Positions 25,506 through 34,492 of a stretch of 64,000 nt of DNA are shown one piece after another. Both the position numbers and the translations under genes were made by a program. Each line of letters opens with the position of its first letter. Position 1 is the first letter of the stretch. The notes beneath the pieces are model-generated. The model did not search any database, was not told the origin of the DNA, and saw nothing but the letters and a program-made list of their open reading frames with translations. The DNA is from Chryseobacterium oryzae (GTDB taxonomy: Bacteria > Bacteroidota > Bacteroidia > Flavobacteriales > Weeksellaceae): positions 868,001-932,000 of the forward strand of contig NZ_CP094529.1 in NCBI RefSeq assembly GCF_022811665.1, written 5' to 3'.

Positions 25506-25787
25506 TTACAAAACATCCTGAAGATCTGCGTTTTTCTGAAAAGTTGCTTTTGCAAACGGACAGAGAGGAATGATTTTCTTGTTGTTTTCCCTTGCAAATT
25601 CCACTGCTTTTATGAGCATTTCTTTGCCTACTCCTTTACCGTTGTAAGCTTCTTCTACCTCAGTATGATCGATAATGAAGCGTTCTTCTCCCGCCCAAGT
25701 GTAGGTCATAAGTCCGGCTTTTTGTCCGTCAATGTAAGCTTCAAAGCTTCCGTTTTTTTCGTTGTTGTTTTGTTTTACGTCTATCAT
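25506..25787 (-). CDS. Short GNAT-type N-acetyltransferase (YjdJ/Gtn-like)
   Basis: The 93-aa protein matches the short GNAT subfamily (COG2388). It has ERFIIDHTEVEEAYNGKGVGKEMLIKAV, where the GKGVGK loop would bind the acetyl-CoA pyrophosphate, and a late PLCPFAKATFQKN. Substrate is unknown. It ends 1 bp before the OsmC start codon region upstream (25789), so the two form an operon. Its stop codon touches the right heptamer array. Confidence 0.85.
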   Translation of the reverse strand: MIDVKQNNNEKNGSFEAYIDGQKAGLMTYTWAGEERFIIDHTEVEEAYNGKGVGKEMLIKAVEFARENNKKIIPLCPFAKATFQKNADLQDVL

Positions 25788-25788
25788 T

Positions 25789-26187
25789 TTATGAAAATTT
25801 GGTTTGAATTTCTATTTCGTTGGTTAACATTTTATGTACAGGACATGCATCTGCAATTGCATTGAGTCTTTTATGCTGATATTCACTCAAATTCGCACCT
25901 TCAAAACGAATGTTTCTCTTAAAAACAGCCAATTTGGTGAGTGGGAAATTTTCCAGTTCAACTTCTACGTGAATGTTTTCTACAGTCCACTCTTTTCGGT
26001 CTATATACATCCTCAAAGTCGCCGCAGTACAGCTTGCCAAAGAAGTTGCAAGAATTTCAAAAGGGTTGAAACCTTTATTCTGACCGCCTTTGTCCAAAGG
26101 CTCGTCGGTAATAATTCTATTTTCGCCAGCAATAACTTCGGTATAATATTTTGTAGTTCCTAAACTTGCTTTTACAGTTACAGACAT
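25789..26187 (-). CDS. OsmC family peroxiredoxin-like protein
   Basis: The 132-aa protein has both family cysteines: SLASCTAATLRMYIDRKEW (near residue 53) and ADACPVHKML (near 115). OsmC/Ohr proteins reduce organic hydroperoxides with this pair; the spacing and short length fit the YhfA/OsmC branch. It is cytoplasmic and is probably co-transcribed with the acetyltransferase gene that follows. Confidence 0.88.
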   Translation of the reverse strand: MSVTVKASLGTTKYYTEVIAGENRIITDEPLDKGGQNKGFNPFEILATSLASCTAATLRMYIDRKEWTVENIHVEVELENFPLTKLAVFKRNIRFEGANLSEYQHKRLNAIADACPVHKMLTNEIEIQTKFS

Positions 26188-26221
26188 GGTTTTAAAAAAA
26201 TTAATTTTAAAAATGTATGAG

Positions 26222-26264
26222 AAAAAAGAAATCTGATATTTCTTGTGAGAGAATATCAGATTTC
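26222..26264 (-). terminator. Terminator downstream of pepD
   Basis: A perfect 13-bp stem (26228-26240 with 26252-26264) has an 11-nt loop. A T-run follows on the minus strand. Confidence 0.85.
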
Positions 26265-26274
26265 GAATATATGT

Positions 26275-27720
26275 TTATTTTAAAGGAATATTGGCAAGGA
26301 TATCTTTCGTGAAATCCCAAAATTTCTGTGTAGAAGAAATATTGGCTCTTTCGTCTGGCGAATGTGCTCCTCTAATGGTTGGTCCGAAACTTACCATTTC
26401 CATTTCCGGGTAATTTGCACCGATAATTCCGCACTCTAAACCTGCATGACAAGCCACTACATGAGGTTTTTTGCTGAATTTTTCTGTGTAAATTTTCTCC
26501 ATGAGCTGAACAATTTCCGAACCTGGTTTTGGTTTCCATCCTGGATAAGAACCGCTGAATTCTACATTCATTCCGGCTAACTCTGCCACAGATTTCAGCT
26601 GATTAGCGACTGATATTTTAGATGATTCTACAGATGATCTGGATAAATTTAAAATTTTTAAATCTCCGTTTTTCAACTCTACTCTTGCAACGTTATTGGA
26701 TGCTTCTACCAAATCCTGTACATCTGGGCTCATTCTGTAAACACCGTTGTGAAGAGCATTCAATGTTAAAATAATTTTTTTAGAATCTGTTTCCGAAATG
26801 GCTTTTTCTGTATTGGTTGTAAGCTCAATATTGATCTGAAGAGCCTGTTCTATGGAAGCAAATTCTTCTAAAATTTCTTTTTTTAAACCATTAGAAATAT
26901 TTTCTATGTACTCGTTGGCATTTCTTACCGAAATTATAGCAAAAGCTTCTCTCGGAATAGCATTTCTAAGACTTCCGCCATCAACAGAAACCAACTGAAT
27001 GTTTTGATTGTTGAGTCCTTCGTTTAAAAATCTTCCCAAAATAATGTTGGAATTTCCAAATCCTTTATGGATGTCCATTCCGGAATGACCGCCCTGCAAA
27101 CCTTTTACTTCAATTCTTACAAACTGGCCTTTAGCTTCTTCAACAGAATAGGTTTGGGTAATGGTAACATCAATTCCACCTGCACAGCCAATATCGATTT
27201 CATCATCTTCTTCGGTATCAAGATTCAGTAAAATATTTCCTGTAAGTTGCCCGGGTTTCAATCCTAAAGCACCGGTCATTCCTGTTTCTTCATCAATCGT
27301 AAACAATGCTTCCAAATCAGGATGCGGAATATCCGAGCTTTCTAAAATCGACATTATTGTAGCCACACCTAAGCCATTATCTGCACCCAAAGTGGTTCCT
27401 TTTGCCTTTACCCAATCGCCGTCTACTTCCATCTGTATTCCTTGGGTTTCAAAATCGAAATTAACATCGTTGTTTTTTTGGCATACCATATCCAAATGAG
27501 ATTGCATTACGATAGGTTTGCGGTTTTCCATACCAGAAGTTGCCGGTTTTTTGATGATAACATTGCCGGTTTCATCTACTGTGGTTTCAAGTCCTAGATT
27601 TTCTCCGAATTCTTTAATAAATGCAATTACTTTTTCCTCTTTTTTTGAAGGTCTGGGTACAGCATTCAGTTTAGAAAAGTTTTTCCAGATAATCTGAGGT
27701 TCTATATTGGATAGTTCCAT
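26275..27720 (-). CDS. pepD: Aminoacyl-histidine dipeptidase (beta-Ala-His dipeptidase)
   Basis: PepD is a zinc metallopeptidase of family M20C that cleaves Xaa-His dipeptides such as carnosine. The 481-aa protein shows the metal-ligand motifs MQSHLDMVCQKN (His and Asp near 75-77), GADNGLG (bridging Asp), DEETGMTGA (catalytic Glu) and CHAGLECG (His) late in the chain. There is a lid-domain GGHSGMDIHKG motif. Length is normal. A TAAATTTG box lies at 27737-27744. Confidence 0.94.
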   Translation of the reverse strand: MELSNIEPQIIWKNFSKLNAVPRPSKKEEKVIAFIKEFGENLGLETTVDETGNVIIKKPATSGMENRKPIVMQSHLDMVCQKNNDVNFDFETQGIQMEVDGDWVKAKGTTLGADNGLGVATIMSILESSDIPHPDLEALFTIDEETGMTGALGLKPGQLTGNILLNLDTEEDDEIDIGCAGGIDVTITQTYSVEEAKGQFVRIEVKGLQGGHSGMDIHKGFGNSNIILGRFLNEGLNNQNIQLVSVDGGSLRNAIPREAFAIISVRNANEYIENISNGLKKEILEEFASIEQALQINIELTTNTEKAISETDSKKIILTLNALHNGVYRMSPDVQDLVEASNNVARVELKNGDLKILNLSRSSVESSKISVANQLKSVAELAGMNVEFSGSYPGWKPKPGSEIVQLMEKIYTEKFSKKPHVVACHAGLECGIIGANYPEMEMVSFGPTIRGAHSPDERANISSTQKFWDFTKDILANIPLK

Positions 27721-27736
27721 AAAATTTTATTTTTCT

Positions 27737-27744
27737 CAAATTTA
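27737..27744 (-). promoter_or_regulatory. TAnnTTTG box for pepD
   Basis: TAAATTTG on the minus strand lies 16 bp before the ATG at 27720. Confidence 0.5.
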
Positions 27745-27750
27745 CGGATA

Positions 27751-27785
27751 AAAAAAATGCTCCCGAAATTCAGGAGCAGTATTTT
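27751..27785 (-). terminator. Terminator downstream of the 163-aa lipoprotein gene
   Basis: TGCTCC pairs with GGAGCA (27758-27763 with 27773-27778), with A and T runs outside. Confidence 0.7.
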
Positions 27786-27793
27786 TTAATTGC

Positions 27794-28285
27794 TTAACAT
27801 CCGCATTCACCGTAAATGGGAATTACAGTTTTGCTTCCGTCTGGCTTTTCTATGGTTAATGTACCTTCAAAAAGCAAAGCTTCTTCGTTTTTTATTTTTT
27901 TTCCTTTTACAGAAATTTTATAATTTTCGTTTTCAATTTCTTTGCTCAGTTCATCGTCTGCTTCCATATCGCTGGAAGAAATAAGATTCATTACCAGTCT
28001 TTTTCCGTCGAGCTTCATGTAGGCTGTTTTTCCTGCATCATCAGCATAAATGTAGTTCTCGTCTTCGAAATCTGCTTTGCTTTTAGCAAAATAACAAGAA
28101 CATTCTTTAATTTCTTTCGGAAAAGGAAATGTATCAACTAAAATGTTGGCATTCTGAGTATCTGCTTTTACAGAATCCTGAATAATATTAGTAGAATCTA
28201 CTTTTGTAGAATTAGAAACGTTTTCTTGCTCCTTTTTGCAGGCAACTAATAGAAATGCCGAAAAGAAAATGATTAAATATTTCAT
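27794..28285 (-). CDS. Lipoprotein of unknown function
   Basis: The 163-aa protein has a lipoprotein signal (MKYLIIFFSAFLLVACKKEQ, Cys at 16). A low-complexity Ser/Thr/Asp linker follows. The globular part has KECSCYFAKSKADFEDENYI and a C-terminal YGECGC, that is, four cysteines that could form disulfides. The family is not recognised. It is monocistronic with a terminator after it. Confidence 0.7.
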   Translation of the reverse strand: MKYLIIFFSAFLLVACKKEQENVSNSTKVDSTNIIQDSVKADTQNANILVDTFPFPKEIKECSCYFAKSKADFEDENYIYADDAGKTAYMKLDGKRLVMNLISSSDMEADDELSKEIENENYKISVKGKKIKNEEALLFEGTLTIEKPDGSKTVIPIYGECGC

Positions 28286-28307
28286 TCATTAAAAATTTAA
28301 AAATAAT

Positions 28308-28327
28308 AAGGCTTCAAATGATAAGCC
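28308..28327 (-). terminator. Weak hairpin downstream of the LURP-one-related gene
   Basis: GGCTT pairs with AAGCC (28310-28314 with 28323-28327), followed by a T-rich stretch on the minus strand. The stem is short. Confidence 0.4.
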
Positions 28328-28339
28328 AATATCTGTAAT

Positions 28340-28930
28340 TTAACCTCTTGCTCTTTCTAAGAGAACCATCATTAATAAAGATAAAACTACTAAGCTTTCA
28401 TCTTCATCATCAATATCAATGAGTCTGTCGAGTTGAAATCTTCGTCCAAACATCGAAGGCATTTTTTTGAGTCTGAAATAATCTTTTCCATCTGTACCTT
28501 TTACGGTGTAAGAAGGATTAAGGAAATACCCGGTAAACATACTAACGATAGGGATTTCTCCTACCATACTGTCGAAAACCTTTACCCAAGGATTATCTTC
28601 TGTAATGGTGAATTTTGGCTGATCGGCTTCATCTAAAACATTGTAAGTAGATTTCCAAATAGAACGCATCCCTTTTCTGGCGAGTCTCCCAAAGTTTTTA
28701 CCGCTTAAAATACTTTTGATAGAGTAAGAAGCATTGAAATCGATCCATTGGTTTGCCTGAATCCTGAAAAGTTCTTTGGTTTTATTTTCATTATCAAAAA
28801 CAATTACATCTTCTTTTAGTTTAAACATTTTTTGTCGAACATACGCAACGTAGTTTCCGTTCTTGTCGGTAATGTTAAAATCGCTTGCGAGTGTTGTAAT
28901 TTTAAACTTAAAATCCAGCGGATAATTCAT
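28340..28930 (-). CDS. LURP-one-related / tubby-C-like protein
   Basis: The product (196 aa from ATG 28930, or 201 from ATG 28945) begins MNYPLDFKFKITTLASDFNI. The repeated strands DFNITDKNGNYVAYVRQKMF and DEADQPKFTITEDNPWVKVF resemble the tubby-like C-terminal fold of LURP-one-related and scramblase proteins. A hydrophobic C-terminal stretch (VVLSLLMMVLL) may touch membrane. Function in bacteria is unknown. A TATCTTTG box lies at 28972-28979. I prefer the second ATG because family members I recall begin with MNYPLDF. Confidence 0.65.
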   Translation of the reverse strand: MNYPLDFKFKITTLASDFNITDKNGNYVAYVRQKMFKLKEDVIVFDNENKTKELFRIQANQWIDFNASYSIKSILSGKNFGRLARKGMRSIWKSTYNVLDEADQPKFTITEDNPWVKVFDSMVGEIPIVSMFTGYFLNPSYTVKGTDGKDYFRLKKMPSMFGRRFQLDRLIDIDDEDESLVVLSLLMMVLLERARG

Positions 28931-28971
28931 GTTATTAAGATTCATCTAGATAATTTTTTTCTTGTTTTGCC

Positions 28972-28979
28972 CAAAGATA
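28972..28979 (-). promoter_or_regulatory. TAnnTTTG box for the LURP-one-related gene
   Basis: TATCTTTG on the minus strand lies about 27 bp before ATG 28945 and 42 bp before ATG 28930, so it does not decide between them. Confidence 0.5.
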
Positions 28980-29046
28980 GTTATTTTCTGAAGATTTATA
29001 CAACGATTTTAGACGTTCAGCTTCGTAGGTTTTCAAGTATAATTAG

Positions 29047-29054
29047 TATTTTTG
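29047..29054 (+). promoter_or_regulatory. TAnnTTTG box immediately before recR
   Basis: TATTTTTG ends 5 nt before the recR ATG at 29060. It shows that the long upstream extension of the reading frame (to 28832) is not coding. Confidence 0.5.
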
Positions 29055-29059
29055 CAAAT

Positions 29060-29671
29060 ATGGATTACCCGAGTAAAGTATTGGCAAAAGCAGTCGATGA
29101 AATTTCCGGACTTCCCGGAATAGGAAAAAAGACCGCTTTACGCTTAGCTCTTCATCTTTTGAAGCAGCCCAGCTCCAGAGCAAATGGATTGGGTAATTCT
29201 ATCATTAATCTGGTTAATGATATAAAATACTGCAAAGAATGCCATAATTTTTCAGATTTCGAAATTTGTGAAATCTGCAGCAGCTACAAAAGAAACAATG
29301 AGTTAATCTGCATTGTAGAAGATGTAAGAGATGTAATCGCTATAGAAAATACGGGAAAATATACGGGAAAATATCTTATTTTAGGCGGAAAGATTTCTCC
29401 TATGGAAGGTGTGGGTCCCAATCAGCTTAATATTCCCAGTATCGAAAAGAAAATTAACGAAGGAAATGTAAAAGAATTAATTTTTGCATTAAGTGCAACG
29501 ATGGAAGGCGATACTACGGCATATTATATTTACAAAAAGTTCAAAAATTTTAATGTGAATTTTTCAAGTATTGCAAGAGGGATTTCGGTAGGAGATGAGC
29601 TGGAGTATGCAGACGAAATCTCTTTAGGAAGATCTATTATCAACAGACTTCCTTATAATGAAAAAGATTAA
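29060..29671 (+). CDS. recR: Recombination mediator protein RecR
   Basis: RecR works with RecO and RecF to load RecA at gaps. The 203-aa protein starts MDYPSKVLAKAVDEISGLPG and has a helix-hairpin-helix (GLPGIGKKTALRLALHLL). A four-Cys zinc finger (CKECHNFSDFEICEIC) and a Toprim domain (LICIVEDVRDVIAIENTG, then GGKISPMEGVGPNQL) follow. I start it at ATG 29060 because the family begins there and the promoter box is just upstream. The glycosyltransferase gene follows with no gap. Confidence 0.96.
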   Translation: MDYPSKVLAKAVDEISGLPGIGKKTALRLALHLLKQPSSRANGLGNSIINLVNDIKYCKECHNFSDFEICEICSSYKRNNELICIVEDVRDVIAIENTGKYTGKYLILGGKISPMEGVGPNQLNIPSIEKKINEGNVKELIFALSATMEGDTTAYYIYKKFKNFNVNFSSIARGISVGDELEYADEISLGRSIINRLPYNEKD

Positions 29672-30514
29672 ATGATGATGGTGAAACTTTCTTTTATTAT
29701 CGTGAATTATAATGTAACTCAATTTCTGAGGAACTGTCTTCATTCTATACAAAAATATGCTGCAGAGATAAATTATGAAATTATTGTTGTGGATAATAAT
29801 TCTCCTGACAGTTCTTGGAAAAACCTAATTTCCGAATTTCCTGATGTGCGTTTTATTGCTTCTGAAACAAATGAAGGTTTTTCTAAAGCAAATAACAAAG
29901 CGATAAAATTTGCAAAAGGAGAATATCTGCTTATTTTGAATCCCGATACAGAACTGGAAGGTTTTTATGTAAAAGAAATCCTAAATTTTGCCGATTCCAA
30001 ACTGAAGTTAGGGTGTCTTGGTGTAAGAATGCATGATGCTTCAGGGAAATTTCTTCCAGAAAGTAAAAGGTCGGTTCCGGATATGTTTAATTCATTCGAA
30101 AAACTTTTTGCCGGATTTAAAAAGAATAATTCGAAATCATATTACCATAATGACATTAGCGAATATGATATTTCTGAAACTGAAGTTATAACAGGAGCTT
30201 TCATGCTTATTAAGCGAGCTACATACCATTTTGTAGGAGGATTGGATGAAAAATATTTTATGTATGGTGAAGATATTGATATTTGCTATACATTATTAAA
30301 TAATGGTTTCAATAATTATTATTACGGTAAAGTTTCTATCCTTCATCATAAGGGTGAAAGCACCGTAAAAAATAAAACTTACCTTAAAAGATTTTATGGA
30401 GCCATGCAGATTTTTATAGATAAGTATTATAAAAATCAGAAACCGGTACAGTATTCTTTCTTAAAAGCCGGATTGAAGCTGAGGTATCAGATTGAAAAGA
30501 TAAAATTGAAATAA
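29672..30514 (+). CDS. Glycosyltransferase family 2
   Basis: The 280-aa protein has the GT-A fold start LSFIIVNYNVTQFLRNCLHS. It has DNNSPDSS (nucleotide-sugar binding), NPDTELEG (the DxD-type metal site) and EVITGAFMLIKR and FMYGEDIDICYTL in the acceptor half, as in rhamnosyltransferase-like GT2 enzymes. No membrane segment is evident. It likely adds a sugar in surface polysaccharide synthesis. It begins directly after the recR stop (TAA ATG) and so shares its transcript. Confidence 0.88.
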   Translation: MMMVKLSFIIVNYNVTQFLRNCLHSIQKYAAEINYEIIVVDNNSPDSSWKNLISEFPDVRFIASETNEGFSKANNKAIKFAKGEYLLILNPDTELEGFYVKEILNFADSKLKLGCLGVRMHDASGKFLPESKRSVPDMFNSFEKLFAGFKKNNSKSYYHNDISEYDISETEVITGAFMLIKRATYHFVGGLDEKYFMYGEDIDICYTLLNNGFNNYYYGKVSILHHKGESTVKNKTYLKRFYGAMQIFIDKYYKNQKPVQYSFLKAGLKLRYQIEKIKLK

Positions 30515-30532
30515 AATCAATATTACTCAACT

Positions 30533-30563
30533 AAAAAAGCAACCTATTAAAGGTTGCTTTTTT
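30533..30563. terminator. Bidirectional terminator between the glycosyltransferase and secG
   Basis: A perfect 13-bp stem (30533-30545 with 30551-30563) has a 5-nt loop and A/T runs on both sides. Confidence 0.88.
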
Positions 30564-30583
30564 TAATATCTAAATATAAGTTT

Positions 30584-30928
30584 TTATTTAGTTGGTGAGG
30601 CAGGAGTCTGAGTTCCAGAAGCCGGAGCTGTTTTGTTCGCAGGAGCTTCAGTTTTAGCAGGAACTGGCGGAACCGGAATAGCTGTTTTCTTTGGTTTACC
30701 CGTTACTATCACGCTTATCAGAATTAAAACGATAATTACTGTTCCTAAAGTCCAAGTAGATTTTTCCATAAAATCATTAGTTCTCTGAACTCCGAATTGT
30801 GCAGAAGATGCACCTCCGAATGTACTCGAAAGACCTCCTCCTTTAGGATTCTGAGCCATAACAACGATTACCAGAAGTATGCAGGCAATCATAATAAGAA
30901 CCATCAATAGTGTAAATATAGTATCCAT
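30584..30928 (-). CDS. secG: Preprotein translocase subunit SecG
   Basis: SecG is the small accessory subunit of the SecYEG channel. The 114-aa protein has two membrane segments (about 2-22 and 58-77). The conserved loop QNPKGGGLSSTFGGASSAQF between them is the family signature. The C-terminal tail is rich in Pro, Ala and Thr, as in other Bacteroidota SecG proteins. A TAAATTTG box lies at 30954-30961. Confidence 0.93.
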   Translation of the reverse strand: MDTIFTLLMVLIMIACILLVIVVMAQNPKGGGLSSTFGGASSAQFGVQRTNDFMEKSTWTLGTVIIVLILISVIVTGKPKKTAIPVPPVPAKTEAPANKTAPASGTQTPASPTK

Positions 30929-30953
30929 TAATTTTGATATCTTTTTGAATGGG

Positions 30954-30961
30954 CAAATTTA
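30954..30961 (-). promoter_or_regulatory. TAnnTTTG box for secG
   Basis: TAAATTTG on the minus strand lies 25 bp before the ATG at 30928. Confidence 0.5.
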
Positions 30962-31005
30962 ATGTTTTTTTACTGAACAGCAAAATAAGATTTATATAAA
31001 AATAA

Positions 31006-31030
31006 AAACGGCAACTCAATGTCGCCGTTT
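31006..31030 (-). terminator. Terminator downstream of the second M16 gene
   Basis: AAACGGC pairs with GCCGTTT (31006-31012 with 31024-31030), followed by a T-rich run on the minus strand. Confidence 0.72.
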
Positions 31031-31050
31031 AATTAAAAATATAATGATTT

Positions 31051-33099
31051 TTATTTGAAGTCTGTATCTTTAGCCTGATTTACTTCATAAGATTTTACCT
31101 TCATGGTCATATCCATTCCCATTTGGTTTACCGTAATCGTGAAAGGCATTTTTACCCCAGAAACTTCTTTGTAATCTGAAAAAGTTGTTGGGATTGTAAA
31201 AGTTTGCCCTTGAGCAGATTCAGTTTTAGTTTCACCGGTTTTTAAACCAGATTTTACGCTGTAATAATATGTGTCTCCACCAGAAGATTTAATAGCATAA
31301 GAATCTTCTCCGTTAATTTTTTCGATTCCTGCTAATTTGTAATCTGCAGATTTAGCAAAACCTAATTCTTCGAAAAGCTCAGGATTTTTTAATCTGTCAG
31401 CAATTTCTTCTTTGCTCATTTCAGCTTTTTGTCCCATTGCTTCAGAGTAACCTGTTTTACCGTCAAAAACCTGTTTTTGTACAGTCATACCTCCTGCAGT
31501 AATGGTCTGCGACTCTTTTCCGCCTTTAGCTTTTACAATCTTGAATTCAAGATTCTGTCCCTGCATAGACAGAGAAGCATTGGTTGTGTAAGAATTGATT
31601 TTTGCAACATTTTCTTTTCCTCCGATAGCAGCAATATATTTATCTGCAATAGAAGCAACAGTTACATTAGCATCTACTTTCTGAACGGTTGGTTTTGCAA
31701 CCGGATTGGCATTTCTGTCATAATATTTTACAGGATAGCCAAGTTTTTCTAAGTTTTCAGAAATATCTGATGCTTTACCTGCAACAAAAATTCTGCTTTG
31801 GTTAGGAAGTATAGTTGTTTTTACAGCATTAGAAACATCTGCAGCAGTTACTTTGTCAATAGATTTTAAGTAATTGGTGTAGAAATCCGCAGGAAGATTC
31901 TGAACTTTTTGGTTTACAGCAAATCTTGCGATAGTAGCAGGTTGCTCCAAAGACATAATGAAGCTACCTTTCAGTTTTGCTTTAGCATTTTCAAGTTCAT
32001 CAGCTTTTACTGTAGAAATTGCAGTAAGCTCGTTCATGAATTCTTTTACCGCTTTATCTGTAACTTCGTTTCTTACACTGGCTTCAGCAGAAAATGAAGG
32101 AGAATATTTGCTTGCACTCATGCTAGAGTAAGCACCGTAAGTAAATCCGTTTTTCTCACGAAGATTCATGAAAAGTCTAGCTTCACCACCACCACCTAAG
32201 ATATAGTTGGCAATTGTTGCAGCAAAATAGTTAGGATCTTTCATCTTAAGGTTGTTGAGATTTCCTACAGATACCACAGACTGTACTGCAGAAGGAACAT
32301 CTACAACATCAATTTCAGTTTTAGCAACGTTATTGGCAGGCTCTAGAGCAGCAAATTTAGTATCTGCTTTTTTCCAATTAGCAAATGCTTTTTCTACCAT
32401 CGGTTTTACCTGATCGTATTTTACATCTCCCACGATTACCAAATACGAATTGTCTGGAGCGTAATATTTTTTGTAAACATTCTGTACGTCCGCAAGTTTA
32501 ATTTTGTTGATAGATTCTTCAGTGTCGAATTCACCTCTTGCTGTATTTTTTCCGTATGCCAAAGCGTTAGAAACTCTCGATGCAATTGCGTCTGCACTTT
32601 TTTCTGAAGATTTTAAACCTTCAATAGCTCTTTCTTTAGATTTTTGAATTTCGTCTGCTGAAAATTTTGGGTTGATGATTGCATCAGCCATTAAATTTAA
32701 TACCTCAGGAAAATATTTTGAAAGTGAGTTAGAAGCTGCTCCTCCAGAACTGAAATTTAAGTTTGCACCTAAATAATCTACTTTCTTATTAAAATCATCT
32801 TTGCTTAAAGTTGTTGTACCATTACCCAACTGATCTGCCATGATTTCGCTTACTCCGGCAATATCGCCTTCAAAATAAGGCTGTCTGTCCATAGAAAGGC
32901 TCATGTTTACTCTAGGCAACTTGTTGTTTTCAACTACCATTACGGTCATTCCGTTCTTTAGTTGAAAAGTTTTAGGTTTTGCAATGTTAATGGCAGGAGT
33001 TGGTCCTGGCTTCGGCATTGCGTTCAAATCAATTTTTTGTGCTGAAAGCATTCCTGAAAATAAAAATGCTACGGCTATATATGTTAATTGCTTTTTCAT
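31051..33099 (-). CDS. M16 family peptidase-like protein, non-catalytic partner with extra C-terminal domain
   Basis: The 682-aa protein has a signal peptide (MKKQLTYIAVAFLFSGMLSAQ) and two M16 (insulinase/PqqL-like) repeats. At the position of the zinc motif HxxEH it reads GVSEIMADQLGNGT, so the zinc site is lost. The R/Y residues of the second M16 half (NLREKNGFTYGAYSSMS) are kept. After residue 465 a separate beta-rich domain follows (ADKYIAAIGGKENVAKINSY onward), similar to LolA-type lipoprotein carriers. It likely forms a heterodimer with the catalytic protein encoded just upstream. Confidence 0.88.
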   Translation of the reverse strand: MKKQLTYIAVAFLFSGMLSAQKIDLNAMPKPGPTPAINIAKPKTFQLKNGMTVMVVENNKLPRVNMSLSMDRQPYFEGDIAGVSEIMADQLGNGTTTLSKDDFNKKVDYLGANLNFSSGGAASNSLSKYFPEVLNLMADAIINPKFSADEIQKSKERAIEGLKSSEKSADAIASRVSNALAYGKNTARGEFDTEESINKIKLADVQNVYKKYYAPDNSYLVIVGDVKYDQVKPMVEKAFANWKKADTKFAALEPANNVAKTEIDVVDVPSAVQSVVSVGNLNNLKMKDPNYFAATIANYILGGGGEARLFMNLREKNGFTYGAYSSMSASKYSPSFSAEASVRNEVTDKAVKEFMNELTAISTVKADELENAKAKLKGSFIMSLEQPATIARFAVNQKVQNLPADFYTNYLKSIDKVTAADVSNAVKTTILPNQSRIFVAGKASDISENLEKLGYPVKYYDRNANPVAKPTVQKVDANVTVASIADKYIAAIGGKENVAKINSYTTNASLSMQGQNLEFKIVKAKGGKESQTITAGGMTVQKQVFDGKTGYSEAMGQKAEMSKEEIADRLKNPELFEELGFAKSADYKLAGIEKINGEDSYAIKSSGGDTYYYSVKSGLKTGETKTESAQGQTFTIPTTFSDYKEVSGVKMPFTITVNQMGMDMTMKVKSYEVNQAKDTDFK

Positions 33100-33150
33100 T
33101 TGTAAAAATTTTAAATGTATAATCTTTTTAAACTGTTACGTTTTGTAAGA

Positions 33151-34464
33151 TTATTTTTTCTCAGGTAAGTAATTAAGGATGATTCTTTGGTTAGAATTCA
33201 AATACTTTTTGGCAGCATTTTGCAAATCCTGCTTAGTGATCGATCTGTAAATATCAATTTCTTTATTGATTAAATTAGTATCTCCCATCAAAACATGGTT
33301 TGTAGCTAAAGAAGCTGCAATACCCTGAATGCTTGAATTGGCATTAACGAATTGATTTTCGAACTGATTTTGAAGCTTTTGATAATCTTCATCAGAAATT
33401 AATGTCGTCTGAACTTTTTTAATTTCCGCATCAATATCAGTCTGCAAAGTTTGTTTGCTTGTATTTCCCATAGGTATAGCGAAAAACGCAAAAATACCGT
33501 AATCCTCAAGTCCTTGGTTGAAAGCTGCTACCTGAAGTGCTTTTTTCTCCTGATCTACAAGTTTTTTATACAAAACTGAAGATTTCCCGCTGCTTAAATA
33601 AGAAGAAAGCATATCTAATACATACGCATCTTTTTCTTTATTACCAGGTGTTCTGTATGCAAAAACATAAGCAGGAAGCTGGATGTTAGGATCGTACGCT
33701 GTTACTTCTGTTTCTTTTGTAATAGGCTCGTCTTTAGGGAAGTTTTTAGGATAAACAGTTCCTTTAGGAATACCTCCGTAATATTCTTCTATCCATTTTT
33801 TGGTCTGTTCCGGCTTAATATCACCTGCTACAACCAAAGTTGCATTGTTCGGAACATAATATTTTTTGTAAAATGCCTGAAACTCTTCCAGTTTTGCAGC
33901 ATTCAAATCATCCATAGATCCAATTGTAGACCAGTGGTATGGGTGTTTTGTGAAAAGATTTTTTTGTACGTTGTTAAAGAGATTTCCATAAGGCTGGTTA
34001 TCCATTCTCATTCTCTTTTCTTCTTTTACAACTTCTCTCTGCGTGTCTACACCAATTTGGTTAATCTGTGCGTGGCGAAGTCTTTCTGCCTCCATCCAAA
34101 GACCTAACTGCTCGTTGTTTGAAGGGAATGTTTCGTAATAATACGTTCTGTCATTTGTTGTGTTTGCGTTGTTTTGACCGCCGTTTGACGAAACAATTTT
34201 AAACCATTCTCCTCTTTTAATATTAGGTGTTCCTTCAAATAAAAGGTGTTCGAAGAAATGCGCAAAACCTGTTCTTCCTACCACTTCGTCTTTAGCTCCT
34301 ACATGATACATTACACCAGTGGTAACTACAGGTGCAGAATTGTCTTGGTGAAGAATTACATGTAAACCGTTTGGTAAATCATACTCTTCAAATTTGATTT
34401 GCTGTGCGTTTAGCATTGCTCCAAAAAAGGCTGCCGCTGCGACACTAAGAAGTCGTTTTTTCAT
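33151..34464 (-). CDS. M16 family zinc peptidase, catalytic subunit
   Basis: The 437-aa protein starts MKKRLLSVAAAAFFGAMLNA (signal peptide). It has the inverted zinc motif HFFEHLLFEGT (HxxEH), the downstream Glu in REVVKEEKRMR and the second-domain FYKKYYVPNNATLVVAGD. It is a periplasmic or surface metallopeptidase. The frame extends to an ATG at 34485, but a clean signal peptide begins at 34464. A TATTTTTG box at 34493-34500 serves both. The inactive partner lies 51 bp downstream. Confidence 0.92.
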   Translation of the reverse strand: MKKRLLSVAAAAFFGAMLNAQQIKFEEYDLPNGLHVILHQDNSAPVVTTGVMYHVGAKDEVVGRTGFAHFFEHLLFEGTPNIKRGEWFKIVSSNGGQNNANTTNDRTYYYETFPSNNEQLGLWMEAERLRHAQINQIGVDTQREVVKEEKRMRMDNQPYGNLFNNVQKNLFTKHPYHWSTIGSMDDLNAAKLEEFQAFYKKYYVPNNATLVVAGDIKPEQTKKWIEEYYGGIPKGTVYPKNFPKDEPITKETEVTAYDPNIQLPAYVFAYRTPGNKEKDAYVLDMLSSYLSSGKSSVLYKKLVDQEKKALQVAAFNQGLEDYGIFAFFAIPMGNTSKQTLQTDIDAEIKKVQTTLISDEDYQKLQNQFENQFVNANSSIQGIAASLATNHVLMGDTNLINKEIDIYRSITKQDLQNAAKKYLNSNQRIILNYLPEKK

Positions 34465-34492
34465 AAATAGAAATTGTTTTGTCAATAAGTTT

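Noticed and set aside
28832..29059. 76-residue N-terminal extension of recR
   Set aside because: It overlaps the divergent LURP-one-related gene and its promoter. RecR proteins begin at MDYPSKVL.
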